DNA of 57,484 nucleotides from Flavobacterium sp. (GTDB lineage Bacteria; Bacteroidota; Bacteroidia; Flavobacteriales; Flavobacteriaceae), in the NCBI RefSeq assembly GCF_021151785.1, contig NZ_JAGKWP010000002.1, positions 1-57,484 on the forward strand, written 5' to 3'. Shown here piece by piece: positions 33,089-42,675 of this stretch; the stretch's first letter is position 1; each line of letters starts with the position of its first letter. Made by a program: the position numbers and the translations under genes. The notes beneath the pieces are model-generated. The model was not told where the DNA came from, made no database searches, and saw nothing but the letters and a program-made list of their open reading frames with translations.

Positions 33089-35362
33089 TTATTCTACTCC
33101 AATTTCATCTACGAATAACCAAGCTTTTGAACCTGCTCCGGGCATACCTTCAGGGATATCGCCAAAATTGGTAGCTTTAATTTTTACAAATTGTGCTTCT
33201 TGTTTTTCTAAATTTAGGGTTACTTTACCATCGGTCTTTTTAATATCGTCAAGTTCTATTTTTGAAACACTTTTGAACTCCTTACCATCAGCAGAAACAA
33301 AAATTTCAATATTTTGAGGGAAATAAATCCAACTTCCCTGACTTTCTAAAACAGAAATTGTTACTTTGTTGAAAGAATCTATTTTTCCTAAGTCAATTGT
33401 AGCCATTAAATCCTTGCCAGCGAATCCAAGCCAATCTTTTCCTAGTGTTTTGTTTTTAGAAACCATGCCGTCTACCAAGGTCATTGCGCCTCCGTGACTA
33501 TAATTTTCGCTAGGTTGAACCTGTAATTCTATATTTTTTCCAGTGGCTTTGTTAATTTGAAAAGCTTGTTGTAGGGTGGCACTTTTTTGTTTTCCATTTT
33601 CAAAATAGGCGGCTTTAACAATTGTGTTTTCTGAAATTTGAATAGGTTGGATATAAGGTGTTGAATTTATTGTTGGAACGGTTCTGTCAGTGGTATATCT
33701 AATGAAGTTGTTGTTTTTAACCGAATTTAATTCAAATAAAATACCATTCGCGTTTTTGGCTGCTTTTACGTTAGAAGTAATATCAAAAACGGCTTTGCTG
33801 TAATTAATACCTTTGCTTTCTAATAAGTCAAAATGATGGATCATTCTGTTTTGAAAATCGGCATATTTTTCCGGATTTGATGTTCCCCAAAGCACTTCAG
33901 ATAAGGCGAACATTCTTGGAAAAATCATGTATTCCACATGGCTGGGTGTTTCAATGTATTCGGTCCAAAGATTAGCTTGTGCTCCTAAAATATAATTAGC
34001 CTCTTCCGAAGTTAAATTTTTTGGTGTTGGATTAAAGTTATATACTTTTTCTACTGGTGTATAACCGCCAAATGCGATAGGTTCGTTTTTAGGATTCCCT
34101 TGATAATGGTCAAAATAGCAATGTGAACCGGGTGTCATTACCACGAAATGCTTTTGTTTGGCTGCAGCAATTCCACCTTCCGTTCCTCGCCAACTCATTA
34201 CGGCAGCATTTGGAGCTAAGCCTCCTTCAAGGATTTCATCCCAACCTATAATTTTTCTTCCCTTACTATTAACAAATTTTTCAATGCGTTGAATGAAGTA
34301 ACTTTGTAGTTCGTGTTCGTCTTTTAAATTTTCGGATTTCATTCTATTCTGACAATGAGAGCAGGTTTTCCACCTTGTTTTTGGACATTCGTCACCCCCA
34401 ATATGGAGGTATTCTGAAGGGAATAATGAGATGACTTCACTCAAAATGTTTTCTAAAAATGTAAAGGTTTCTTCTTTCGGACAAAATACATCATCTAAAA
34501 CACCCCAAGTTTTTCCAACTTCAAATGGACCACCCGTACAAGAATATTCTGGATATGCAGCTAAAGCGGCAACTGCATGTCCGGGCATTTCAATTTCCGG
34601 AACAATAGTAATGTGTCGTGCCGAAGCATATGCAACTATTTCTTTAATTTCTTCTTGGGTGTAATAGCCACCATAGCGAATGTTGTCGAATTTTTGTTCA
34701 CTATAATGACCTATCATGGAGCCATTTCGCCAAGCGCCAATGCTCGTTAATTTTGGGTATTTTTTTATTTCAATTCGCCAGCCTTGATCGTCGGTTAAAT
34801 GCCAATGAAAAACATTGAATTTATACATGGCTAGGTAATCAATATATTTTTTTATAAATTCTTTGGGAAAGAAATGACGAGCACAATCCAAATGCATGCC
34901 ACGCCATTTATATTTTGGTTCGTCTTGAAGTTCAAGACAAGGAATTTTTATTGTTTGTTTTTTTTCATTAGGAATAATCTGTATCAAACTTTGAATTGCA
35001 TAGAATATTCCTTCAGGACTGTTTGCTTTAATTTCTATTTGATTTTCATTTATTTTAATTTCATATTGATTTTTTAGTTTTGTAGAAGTAGCATCAATAT
35101 TTCGAAGGTTTAAAATTATTTTAGAAGAAGCTTTTGATTTTTTTAGAGTAGGTAACGTTAGTCCAGTTTGTTGAAAAATTACGTTTTGTAAATATGATAT
35201 TTCAAAGAGGTCCTTTTCATTGGTCTCAATTTCGGTGTTTTTGCAAAGTGTAAAAAACGAGTTTCTAACTTTTAAATGCTGAGGTTGCGGAATGATAGAT
35301 GGTTGATGTTGACCTGTAGCCCAACTAAAACTAAGTAGCCATAAAAAGTAAATGTTTTTCAT
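33089..35362 (-). CDS. beta-N-acetylhexosaminidase, GH20, with C-terminal discoidin-like domain
   Basis: 757 residues with a signal peptide (to about 18). A GH20 N-terminal domain is followed by the catalytic barrel (about 140-490) with KYKWRGMHLDCARHFFP, FHWHLTDDQGWRIEIK and HIGGDECP; Asp324-Glu325 are the catalytic pair. A chitobiase-type C-terminal segment and an F5/8 type C-like domain (about 620-757, MTLVDGMVSKNKTLG) may bind glycans. It releases terminal GlcNAc or GalNAc. First gene of the cluster with glycosylasparaginase, CutC and beta-mannosidase. Confidence 0.94.
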   Translation of the reverse strand: MKNIYFLWLLSFSWATGQHQPSIIPQPQHLKVRNSFFTLCKNTEIETNEKDLFEISYLQNVIFQQTGLTLPTLKKSKASSKIILNLRNIDATSTKLKNQYEIKINENQIEIKANSPEGIFYAIQSLIQIIPNEKKQTIKIPCLELQDEPKYKWRGMHLDCARHFFPKEFIKKYIDYLAMYKFNVFHWHLTDDQGWRIEIKKYPKLTSIGAWRNGSMIGHYSEQKFDNIRYGGYYTQEEIKEIVAYASARHITIVPEIEMPGHAVAALAAYPEYSCTGGPFEVGKTWGVLDDVFCPKEETFTFLENILSEVISLFPSEYLHIGGDECPKTRWKTCSHCQNRMKSENLKDEHELQSYFIQRIEKFVNSKGRKIIGWDEILEGGLAPNAAVMSWRGTEGGIAAAKQKHFVVMTPGSHCYFDHYQGNPKNEPIAFGGYTPVEKVYNFNPTPKNLTSEEANYILGAQANLWTEYIETPSHVEYMIFPRMFALSEVLWGTSNPEKYADFQNRMIHHFDLLESKGINYSKAVFDITSNVKAAKNANGILFELNSVKNNNFIRYTTDRTVPTINSTPYIQPIQISENTIVKAAYFENGKQKSATLQQAFQINKATGKNIELQVQPSENYSHGGAMTLVDGMVSKNKTLGKDWLGFAGKDLMATIDLGKIDSFNKVTISVLESQGSWIYFPQNIEIFVSADGKEFKSVSKIELDDIKKTDGKVTLNLEKQEAQFVKIKATNFGDIPEGMPGAGSKAWLFVDEIGVE

Positions 35363-35403
35363 GTGTTGTGTTTGTTTGGCTAAATGTAAGGAAAATTGAA
35401 AAT

Positions 35404-35431
35404 AAAAAAAAGTCTCAGTTAAACTGAGACT
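35404..35431 (-). terminator. terminator after hppA
   Basis: Stem AGTCTCAGT/ACTGAGACT followed on the minus strand by eight T. Confidence 0.9.
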
Positions 35432-35451
35432 TTTCGTATTAGAATTTTATA

Positions 35452-37929
35452 TTATTTTTTGGCACAACAGTCGGCGCCTTCTTTATGGCCTATAAATTTG
35501 CCCTCTTTGTCATAATGTGACATACACATTTCTTTTTCTTCAGCAGAACAACCCAAAGAGTCACACATTTTTGCACATTCTTCTTTAGTCATAGTTGCGC
35601 ATTTGCTCATGTCGCATTTGCCAACCATTTTTGAACTTTCACTGCAACAAGCAGCTTTGTTGGTTTCAGCAGCACAACATTCGTGTGTACAAGTGGCAGG
35701 AGTGCAATTTTCTTTTTTACACATTGTAGCACATTGTTCAGTTCTACAATGACTGTTTGAAGTTGTAGCACTGTGTCCGCCTAATAGAGGAGCAATTACT
35801 AAACCAACTAAACAAGTAAGTTTGATTAAGATATTCATTGAAGGTCCAGAAGTATCTTTAAATGGATCACCAACAGTATCTCCAGTTACTGCGGCTTTGT
35901 GAGCATCAGAACCTTTAAATGTCATTTCCCCATTAATCATTACTCCAGCTTCAAAAGATTTTTTCGCGTTGTCCCATGCACCACCTGCATTGTTTTGGAA
36001 GATAGCCCACAATACTCCTGATACACAAACTCCAGCCATATAACCACCTAAAGCTTCAGCTCCCATAAGGAAACCTAAAATAATTGGTGTAATAATTGTA
36101 ATAGCACCTGGTAACATCATTTCACGTAATGCAGCTTTAGTTGAAATATCCACACATTTTCCATATTCAGGTTGCCCTGTACCTTCCATAATACCAGGAA
36201 TTTCTCTGAATTGACGACGTACTTCATTTACCATGTCCATAGCTGCCTTACCAACAGATTGCATAGCTAATGCTGAGAATACAACTGGAATCATTCCACC
36301 AATGAATAAGGCTGCTAAAACATCTGCTTTAAAAATATTAATACCTTCAATACCTGTGAAAGTTACATACGCTGCAAATAAAGCTAAAGCTGTTAAAGCG
36401 GCAGAAGCAATGGCAAAACCTTTTCCAACAGCAGCGGTTGTATTCCCTACAGAATCCAACACGTCTGTACGTTGACGAACTTCTTTTGGTAATTCGCTCA
36501 TTTCTGCCACACCACCTGCATTGTCCGCAATTGGTCCAAAGGCATCAATGGCTAATTGCATAGCTGTTGTTGCCATCATAGCAGAAGCGGCTATTGCCAC
36601 ACCATAAAATCCGGCTAAAGCATATGCTCCCCAAATAGCAGCAGCAAATAAAATAACAGAACCAAAAGTAGATTTCATACCCGTAGCTAAACCAGCAATT
36701 ATATTAGTTGCTGCCCCCGTTGATGAATTTTGAACAATATTTAAAACAGGTTTTTTTCCTAATGCAGTAAAATATTCTGTTATGGCTGAAATTAACCAAC
36801 CTACAGCTAATCCAACTAAAGTGGCGTAAAACACATGACGAGAAGGGATTTCTTTGATGCCTTCACCAAAAAAGTTCATTTTAATTGTTTCTGGCAACAT
36901 TTGTTTGATTAAAAACCAACAAGCGACAACAGTTAATGCTAGTGAAACATAATTTCCTAAATTTAAAGCACCTTGTACTTCCGCTTCTTTAGCATCGTTG
37001 TTTTTGATTTTAACAAAAAAGGTTCCTACTATTGAAGCTAAAATACCCACTCCTGCAATAACTAATGGAAGTAGAATTGGTCCCATGTTTCCAAAAGCAT
37101 CTGTGAATTGAGCGCCATTTGCTTCACTCATGTCTTTAATGATATAATTTCCTAAAACCATAGAAGCCAGTACGGTTGCTACATAAGAACCAAATAAATC
37201 GGCTCCCATACCTGCTACATCTCCAACATTATCCCCTACATTATCTGCAATAGTAGCAGGGTTTCTTGGATCGTCTTCTGGAATTCCCGCTTCAACTTTA
37301 CCTACTAAATCCGCTCCAACATCTGCTGCCTTGGTGTAAATTCCACCTCCAACTCGGGCAAATAAAGCAATCGATTCGGCACCAAGAGAGAATCCGGCTA
37401 AGGTTTCTAATACCATCGACATATTATCATAGAATGATTTTGTAGTATCACCCATGAATTGATTTAAAAATACTAAAAAGAAAATACTCAATCCAAGAAC
37501 TGCTAAACCGGCTACGCCTAGTCCCATTACTGTTCCACCTGAAAAGGAAACTTTTAAGGCTTGAGGTAAGCTTGTTTTTGCGGCTTGTGTTGTTCTTACG
37601 TTAGATTGAGTTGCGATTCGCATTCCAATGTTTCCAGCTAATGCTGAAAAAATAGCTCCAAAAATAAAAGCTACTACAATCATCCAATGTGAGGCGCCTG
37701 AAAATCGAGATACAAAGAACAGGGCTACTGAAGCGATAACCACAAAAATGGCTAATATTCGGTATTCAGCTTTTAGAAAGGCCATGGCACCTTCTTGAAT
37801 ACTTTTTGAAATACGTTGCATTTTTTCGTCTCCTGCATCTTGTTTATTTACCCATGCGGCTTTAATAAACATAAAGACTAATCCGAATACGGCCAATGCA
37901 ATTGGCAGGTAAAGCATGATTTCATTCAT
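35452..37929 (-). CDS. hppA: membrane ion-pumping pyrophosphatase with cysteine-rich tail
   Basis: 825 residues from the ATG at 37929 (MNEIMLYLPIALAV); a further in-frame ATG at 37962 adds unrelated residues. About 16 membrane helices carry the mPPase signatures: KAADVGADLVGKVEAGIPEDDPRNPATIADNVGDNVGD for PPi-Mg binding, then a second acidic motif near DAFGPIADNAGG. GNTTAAVGKG has Ala where K+-independent enzymes have Lys, so the K+-dependent type is likely; whether H+ or Na+ is pumped is not clear. After GGH (residue 719) a 106-residue tail holds 17 Cys, unlike the usual family C-terminus. Neighbour of soluble ppa. Confidence 0.95.
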   Translation of the reverse strand: MNEIMLYLPIALAVFGLVFMFIKAAWVNKQDAGDEKMQRISKSIQEGAMAFLKAEYRILAIFVVIASVALFFVSRFSGASHWMIVVAFIFGAIFSALAGNIGMRIATQSNVRTTQAAKTSLPQALKVSFSGGTVMGLGVAGLAVLGLSIFFLVFLNQFMGDTTKSFYDNMSMVLETLAGFSLGAESIALFARVGGGIYTKAADVGADLVGKVEAGIPEDDPRNPATIADNVGDNVGDVAGMGADLFGSYVATVLASMVLGNYIIKDMSEANGAQFTDAFGNMGPILLPLVIAGVGILASIVGTFFVKIKNNDAKEAEVQGALNLGNYVSLALTVVACWFLIKQMLPETIKMNFFGEGIKEIPSRHVFYATLVGLAVGWLISAITEYFTALGKKPVLNIVQNSSTGAATNIIAGLATGMKSTFGSVILFAAAIWGAYALAGFYGVAIAASAMMATTAMQLAIDAFGPIADNAGGVAEMSELPKEVRQRTDVLDSVGNTTAAVGKGFAIASAALTALALFAAYVTFTGIEGINIFKADVLAALFIGGMIPVVFSALAMQSVGKAAMDMVNEVRRQFREIPGIMEGTGQPEYGKCVDISTKAALREMMLPGAITIITPIILGFLMGAEALGGYMAGVCVSGVLWAIFQNNAGGAWDNAKKSFEAGVMINGEMTFKGSDAHKAAVTGDTVGDPFKDTSGPSMNILIKLTCLVGLVIAPLLGGHSATTSNSHCRTEQCATMCKKENCTPATCTHECCAAETNKAACCSESSKMVGKCDMSKCATMTKEECAKMCDSLGCSAEEKEMCMSHYDKEGKFIGHKEGADCCAKK

Positions 37930-37966
37930 AAATTTATAGTTTTTAGTTGTTGATTTTAACAAATGT

Positions 37967-38007
37967 AAAAAAAAATGGCAATTATCCTAATGATAATTGC
38001 CATTTTT
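37967..38007 (-). terminator. terminator after ppa
   Basis: A 16-bp stem (AAAAATGGCAATTATC/GATAATTGCCATTTTT) with further T on the minus strand. It separates ppa from hppA. Confidence 0.93.
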
Positions 38008-38026
38008 AAATATTTTGTTAAAAAGT

Positions 38027-38557
38027 TTATTTTATGCTAAATAGTCCTTCTGCTCTATTTTCAATTGCTTGGAAACGATCTACGCATTGTTTTAAAATCT
38101 CTTTTGCCTCGTTAACATCTCCCCAGCCTTGTACGTCCACTTGTTTGTTTTCTAAATCTTTATACACTTCAAAGAAATGCTCAATTTCTTTTAATAAATG
38201 AGGGTTAATATCGGATAAATCATTTAATTTATTCCAAATAGGATCAGAAACAGGAACACAAATTACTTTTTCGTCTGGTCCTTTATCGTCAGCCATGTGA
38301 AATACACCGATTGGCTTCACTTCTATTACACATCCAGGGAAAGTAGGTTTTGTTACCAATACCAATACGTCTAATGGATCTCCGTCAAGTGCTAAGGTTT
38401 CTGGAATAAATCCATAATCTGCAGGATACATCATAGAAGAGAATAACATGCGATCAAAACGCATTCTTTTTAAATCAAAATCGTACTCATATTTGTTTCT
38501 ACTTCCTCTTGGAATTTCAACTAATACATCAAAGGTTGTTACTTTATCTGCTGTCAT
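38027..38557 (-). CDS. ppa: inorganic pyrophosphatase, family I
   Basis: 176 residues from the ATG at 38557; the ATG at 38581 lies within the promoter. Family I motifs: IPRGSRNKYEYD, YPADYGFIPETLALDGDPLDVLVL (metal-binding Asp cluster DGDPLDVL) and KVICVPVSDP. A cytoplasmic enzyme that pulls biosynthetic reactions by hydrolysing PPi. It sits directly upstream of the membrane pyrophosphatase gene but has its own terminator. Confidence 0.97.
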   Translation of the reverse strand: MTADKVTTFDVLVEIPRGSRNKYEYDFDLKRMRFDRMLFSSMMYPADYGFIPETLALDGDPLDVLVLVTKPTFPGCVIEVKPIGVFHMADDKGPDEKVICVPVSDPIWNKLNDLSDINPHLLKEIEHFFEVYKDLENKQVDVQGWGDVNEAKEILKQCVDRFQAIENRAEGLFSIK

Positions 38558-38578
38558 TTTTAATTTATTTTGAAGCTG

Positions 38579-38586
38579 CAAAAGTA
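38579..38586 (-). promoter_or_regulatory. -7 element of ppa
   Basis: TACTTTTG (38586-38579). The 19 bases 38568-38586 are identical to those at purH. The predicted start is near 38574, giving a leader of about 17 bases. Confidence 0.7.
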
Positions 38587-38880
38587 GCTATTTCCAACTG
38601 ATTTTTACTACTATGTATATAAAATTTACAAAGTTGAGTCAAAACTTAATGTTGTGGTGATGTAAAATTAGAATTCAGGTGTTAAATTCTCAGGAATAAA
38701 TAATAACTTAACGTTGTTTTTAATGATTCGTTTTGTTTAAAATTAGTAATCAAATTTTATGATTAGTTGAGGTGCTATTATAGAATTAAATTATTTTTGA
38801 TCATACTGATTGTATAAGTAGAGTTGATAAAAATTTACGATTTTTTCAGTACTATAGATTTTTATTAAAAACATATTTGT
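38582..38880. other. 299-base non-coding gap upstream of ppa
   Basis: AT-rich, no ORF of note. It holds the ppa promoter region and two near-identical 12-base direct repeats, AACTTAATGTTG (38643) and AACTTAACGTTG (38705). No terminator is evident for the DUF5686 gene that ends at 38881. Confidence 0.6.
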
Positions 38881-41364
38881 TTAGAAATAAAAGCCAAAAC
38901 CTACTCTAACGGTGAATTTTCGGGCTTCAGGTAAGTCGAAATAACTACCTCGCCAAGCACAATCAATGCGAGCTACTTTAAAAATATTTCCAATTCCCGC
39001 ATGATATTCAATGTAACCATCCACCGGAGCAATATAATTTAATCCAGAAGCATTCAGTGCTTTATTTTGGTCTGAAACAGAGCCATATACAGCTTTTACT
39101 CCTACGATTTCTCTCCAGTTTAGTTTGCGTAACATTGGTACACGGGCAAATAATTTACCATTGAAGTTATGTTCTAAATGAAGTGATGTGTATTGATCGG
39201 CTACAAAATCATAATAATTCAATAAATTGTAGGTATTATCAATGATAAAATACGATTGGTTTCCTGGAATGACGTTCATTAATCCTAACGGAACTGTGCC
39301 AAAAGTTTTGCCTACTTCTAAAGTAGTGAATAAACGACCAAAGCCTCCAATTAATAACGGCTGCCTGTAATAAAATTGTAGTTTAGAATAGCTAAAATCA
39401 CTATTTAATACGCCTTTTAATCCTTGTGAGTAACTAACAAAAAAACGAGGATAATTTATGTCTACTTCGATGCGGTCTACACCATAACCTACCATTTTTC
39501 GTTTTGGTGTGTAGTCAATCATAAAATTAATTTCAGATTGTTTCACTTTGCTAGCGGTAGAAGTGAAAGTATCATCGGTAAAGTAATCTAATTTAAATGC
39601 GCTTGAGGCAGATTCTAGTTTTCGATGTGAAAAAGTAGCTTGGAAATTTAAGTTTTTAACAGGTTCTATTTCTAATCCAATAGTAGTTAAGTTTACTTTT
39701 GTTAACTTGTTGTTGGTTCCACTTGAAAAGAAAGACGACGAGGCAAAACTTCTTCCCAAAACATCGTTAGAAGTGGTTAAACTCACCCCAATTTGTTCAA
39801 CATCGCTTCTGTTTCCAACGGATATAATAAAGCGATTTTTTTTGTTAAACATATATTTTCCTAAAATACCATATTTGAACTTTTCATCTTTAAATCCATA
39901 AGCTGTATAACCTTGAATTCTCCAGTAATCATTAGGTCCGAAATAAGTTCTGCCTCCTAATCGGATACGCTGACCTTCCACATCATTATATCCGAAGGTA
40001 GAGAATAAAGGGCCAATGTCAAATTTACCCACTTGTACATAACCGCTGCCTAAAATAGATACTAAGTTGTAAATGCGTTTGAATTTTGGTACGGTTTTTA
40101 AGGTGTCAAGCATGTCATATATGCCTTTTTCATTGCTATTGAGGCTTTCAAAACGGTTTTCCTCCCAAAAAGCATTATCTTTGGTGTAGGCTTCTTTGTC
40201 AAAATAGTTGACTTCTTCTCGGTAAAATTTATCGTCTTTCTTTTCGTTAAAATTATGATTTTTAAAAAGTGTGGTTCGCTTACCATACATGCCACTTGAT
40301 TTTTCTTTTTTGGTTAAAGCAAAATCAGTCATCATATAATCTCTTTTTAATAAAAAGACAGAATCGTTCAATACATCAAATTCTTGTTCAATATAAATAT
40401 CACGCACCCAGTTAATGTTAGCACTTTTACTAGCTTCCAAGTTGATGGTTTTGATGGCATACGTTGTGTCATTAACCCAAAAGTCGCCTTTAAAGGTTAG
40501 TTCATTTTTTCTTCTTGGGTAATATACAATTTTATAACACCATTTCTTATCAATAAAAGAACTGTCAGCTAAAACATAATTATAAACTTGAATTCCAGTT
40601 CTAGAAAGTGGACTCACAAAGTCTTTGTCAAAGAACTTTAGATAGTTGTTATAGATGTCGTATTCGGCATATAAGTCTTTTAAAAAAGCATTTACTCCAT
40701 CATTGTTTGCATTTCCAAATCCAGAGTATTTATTTGCTTTTAAAACTTCTTTATTTCGTTTGTTAATATTATCTCCGTAGACCTCACTTAACGTTTCATT
40801 AATGAAAATGGGCAAGAAGTTTTTTCCTGTAATGTCCGAAGTATCTACGTGTTTGAATACAAACTCCATTTTTTTAAAGATTTTATTTTTCATAAAAGTA
40901 CTATCAATGGAATTGATGTCAAATTCTATTTTTTCGTATTTATCGAATTTATATTGGTCAAATTGACGTAATCCATTCTTTTTCTTTCTTTCCCATATTT
41001 TGCGTAAAATATCAATAGCTGGATTGTTTTTTTTAGATGTTTTGCCAGAATAAACAGTCACGGCTTCAATTTCTTTATCGGCGGATAAAAGTACTTTTAA
41101 GTCGTAGTTGTGTTCACCATTTAATGTGATTTCTTTGCTTGTATAGCCTACATTTGAAACCACAAGAATAGAGTAGTTTTTTTTAGATTCTAGATAGAAT
41201 TTTCCGTTTTCATCGGTCATTACACCCTCGGCTGAATTTTTAAAAGCCACAGTAGAGTAAGAAATAGGTTTGTTTTTGTCATCTAAAACTACTCCGCTTA
41301 CCTTGGTTTGAGCCAAGACAAAAGTTTGGAAAAATAATAAGAATAAGGCTAGTATTTTTTTCAC
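38881..41364 (-). CDS. DUF5686 protein with carboxypeptidase-regulatory-like domain
   Basis: 827 residues. A signal peptide (ending FVLAQ) and a CarboxypepD_reg-like beta domain (about 20-105, KVSGVVLDDKNKPISYSTVAF) lead into a region typical of DUF5686 (AIDILRKIWERKKKNGLRQFDQYKFDKYEKIEFD). An outer-membrane barrel-like C-terminal half with many alternating aromatic strands ends RVGFGFYF. Probably an outer-membrane protein of unknown role. Transcribed downstream of pdhB but behind a terminator. Confidence 0.9.
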   Translation of the reverse strand: MKKILALFLLFFQTFVLAQTKVSGVVLDDKNKPISYSTVAFKNSAEGVMTDENGKFYLESKKNYSILVVSNVGYTSKEITLNGEHNYDLKVLLSADKEIEAVTVYSGKTSKKNNPAIDILRKIWERKKKNGLRQFDQYKFDKYEKIEFDINSIDSTFMKNKIFKKMEFVFKHVDTSDITGKNFLPIFINETLSEVYGDNINKRNKEVLKANKYSGFGNANNDGVNAFLKDLYAEYDIYNNYLKFFDKDFVSPLSRTGIQVYNYVLADSSFIDKKWCYKIVYYPRRKNELTFKGDFWVNDTTYAIKTINLEASKSANINWVRDIYIEQEFDVLNDSVFLLKRDYMMTDFALTKKEKSSGMYGKRTTLFKNHNFNEKKDDKFYREEVNYFDKEAYTKDNAFWEENRFESLNSNEKGIYDMLDTLKTVPKFKRIYNLVSILGSGYVQVGKFDIGPLFSTFGYNDVEGQRIRLGGRTYFGPNDYWRIQGYTAYGFKDEKFKYGILGKYMFNKKNRFIISVGNRSDVEQIGVSLTTSNDVLGRSFASSSFFSSGTNNKLTKVNLTTIGLEIEPVKNLNFQATFSHRKLESASSAFKLDYFTDDTFTSTASKVKQSEINFMIDYTPKRKMVGYGVDRIEVDINYPRFFVSYSQGLKGVLNSDFSYSKLQFYYRQPLLIGGFGRLFTTLEVGKTFGTVPLGLMNVIPGNQSYFIIDNTYNLLNYYDFVADQYTSLHLEHNFNGKLFARVPMLRKLNWREIVGVKAVYGSVSDQNKALNASGLNYIAPVDGYIEYHAGIGNIFKVARIDCAWRGSYFDLPEARKFTVRVGFGFYF

Positions 41365-41382
41365 GATAAATGATGTTTAAAT

Positions 41383-41409
41383 AAAAAAATCCCGATGTAA
41401 ATCGGGATT
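41383..41409 (-). terminator. terminator after pdhB
   Basis: Stem AATCCCGAT/ATCGGGATT with a 4-base loop, followed by T-run on the minus strand. Confidence 0.92.
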
Positions 41410-41432
41410 CAAATATAAAAATAAAAATGGGT

Positions 41433-42413
41433 TTATTTTTTATACAACACTTTTTTAACAGCTTTAATCACATCATTACTATTAGGTAGCCATTCTTTTA
41501 ATAAATTAGGTGAATAAGGAGCTGGAGTATCAGCGGTAGTGATACGTTGTACTGGAGCATCTAGATAATCAAAAGCTCTTTCTTGAACCATATAGGTAAT
41601 TTCAGAAGCTACAGAAGCAAAAGGCCAAGCTTCTTCTAAAACAACCAAACGATTGGTCTTCTTGACAGAGTTGATGATGCAGTCATAATCCATAGGACGA
41701 ACTGTTCTCAAATCAATAACTTCAACAGAAATCCCTTCTTTGGCTAATTCTTCAGCAGCCAATAAAGCTTCTTTGATGATTTTACCAAAAGACACTACAG
41801 TAACATCTGAACCTTCGCGTTTGATATCTGCAACACCTAGTGGAATAGTATACTCTCCTTCAGGTACTTCACCTTTATCTCCATACATTTGTTCAGATTC
41901 CATGAAAATTACAGGATCATTATCACGAATAGCCGATTTTAATAAACCTTTAGCATCATATGGTGTAGAAGGGACTACAACTTTTAATCCAGGGGTGTTT
42001 GCAAACCAGTTTTCAAAAGCTTGAGAATGGGTAGCAGCTAATTGACCAGCAGAAGCCGTTGGGCCTCTAAATACCATTGGCATAGGGAATTGTCCTGCTG
42101 ACATTTGTCTCATCTTTGCAGCATTATTAATTACTTGATCAATTCCAACTAATGAAAAGTTAAATGTCATGAATTCAACAATTGGTCTACATCCATTCAT
42201 AGCTGAACCTACAGCAATGCCTGCAAAACCTAATTCTGCAATAGGTGTGTCGATCACTCTCTTTGGTCCAAACTCATCTAACATTCCTTTTGAAGCTTTA
42301 TACGCTCCATTATATTCTGCTACTTCTTCACCCATTAAATATACCGCTTCATCACGACGCATTTCTTCGCTCATTGCTTCGCAGATAGCTTCTCTAAACT
42401 GTATTGTTCTCAT
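41433..42413 (-). CDS. pdhB: pyruvate dehydrogenase E1 component, beta subunit
   Basis: 326 residues from the ATG at 42413 (MRTIQFREAICEAMSEEMRR); an ATG at 42446 lies in the promoter. Transketolase pyrimidine-binding domain with MGEEVAEYNGAYKASKGML, then DTPIAELGFAGIAVGSAM, followed by the C-terminal transketolase domain. It pairs with an alpha subunit to decarboxylate pyruvate. The alpha and E2 genes are not in the window. Divergent from etfB. Confidence 0.95.
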   Translation of the reverse strand: MRTIQFREAICEAMSEEMRRDEAVYLMGEEVAEYNGAYKASKGMLDEFGPKRVIDTPIAELGFAGIAVGSAMNGCRPIVEFMTFNFSLVGIDQVINNAAKMRQMSAGQFPMPMVFRGPTASAGQLAATHSQAFENWFANTPGLKVVVPSTPYDAKGLLKSAIRDNDPVIFMESEQMYGDKGEVPEGEYTIPLGVADIKREGSDVTVVSFGKIIKEALLAAEELAKEGISVEVIDLRTVRPMDYDCIINSVKKTNRLVVLEEAWPFASVASEITYMVQERAFDYLDAPVQRITTADTPAPYSPNLLKEWLPNSNDVIKAVKKVLYKK

Positions 42414-42443
42414 TTTATATAAATTCCAAAATTTAGTGAAAGG

Positions 42444-42451
42444 CAAAAATA
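42444..42451 (-). promoter_or_regulatory. -7 element of pdhB
   Basis: TATTTTTG (42451-42444). A TTG lies 24 bases further upstream, longer than the usual spacing. Confidence 0.55.
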
Positions 42452-42675
42452 ATAATTTTTAATGAGTTGATTTGCCAATTTTTATAAAAATAATAATTTT
42501 TTACTCAAACGTTTTCTTTATGAACTTTTCAAAGAGGGTGTTGTGATTGGTTTAAAAATTAAATTTTGTTTAATTTTTGCTAAATATTTATGAAAATTTC
42601 ATATTTATTATGCGTGCATAGTTTTTTTAAAACATTTTTTTGTAATTTCGTGGCATCAATATAAAATTAGGAATA

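Noticed and set aside
38643..38716. Two 12-base direct repeats (AACTTAAYGTTG) upstream of ppa
   Set aside because: Only two copies, one mismatch, 62 bases apart and distant from the -7 box. Not enough for an operator or iteron claim.
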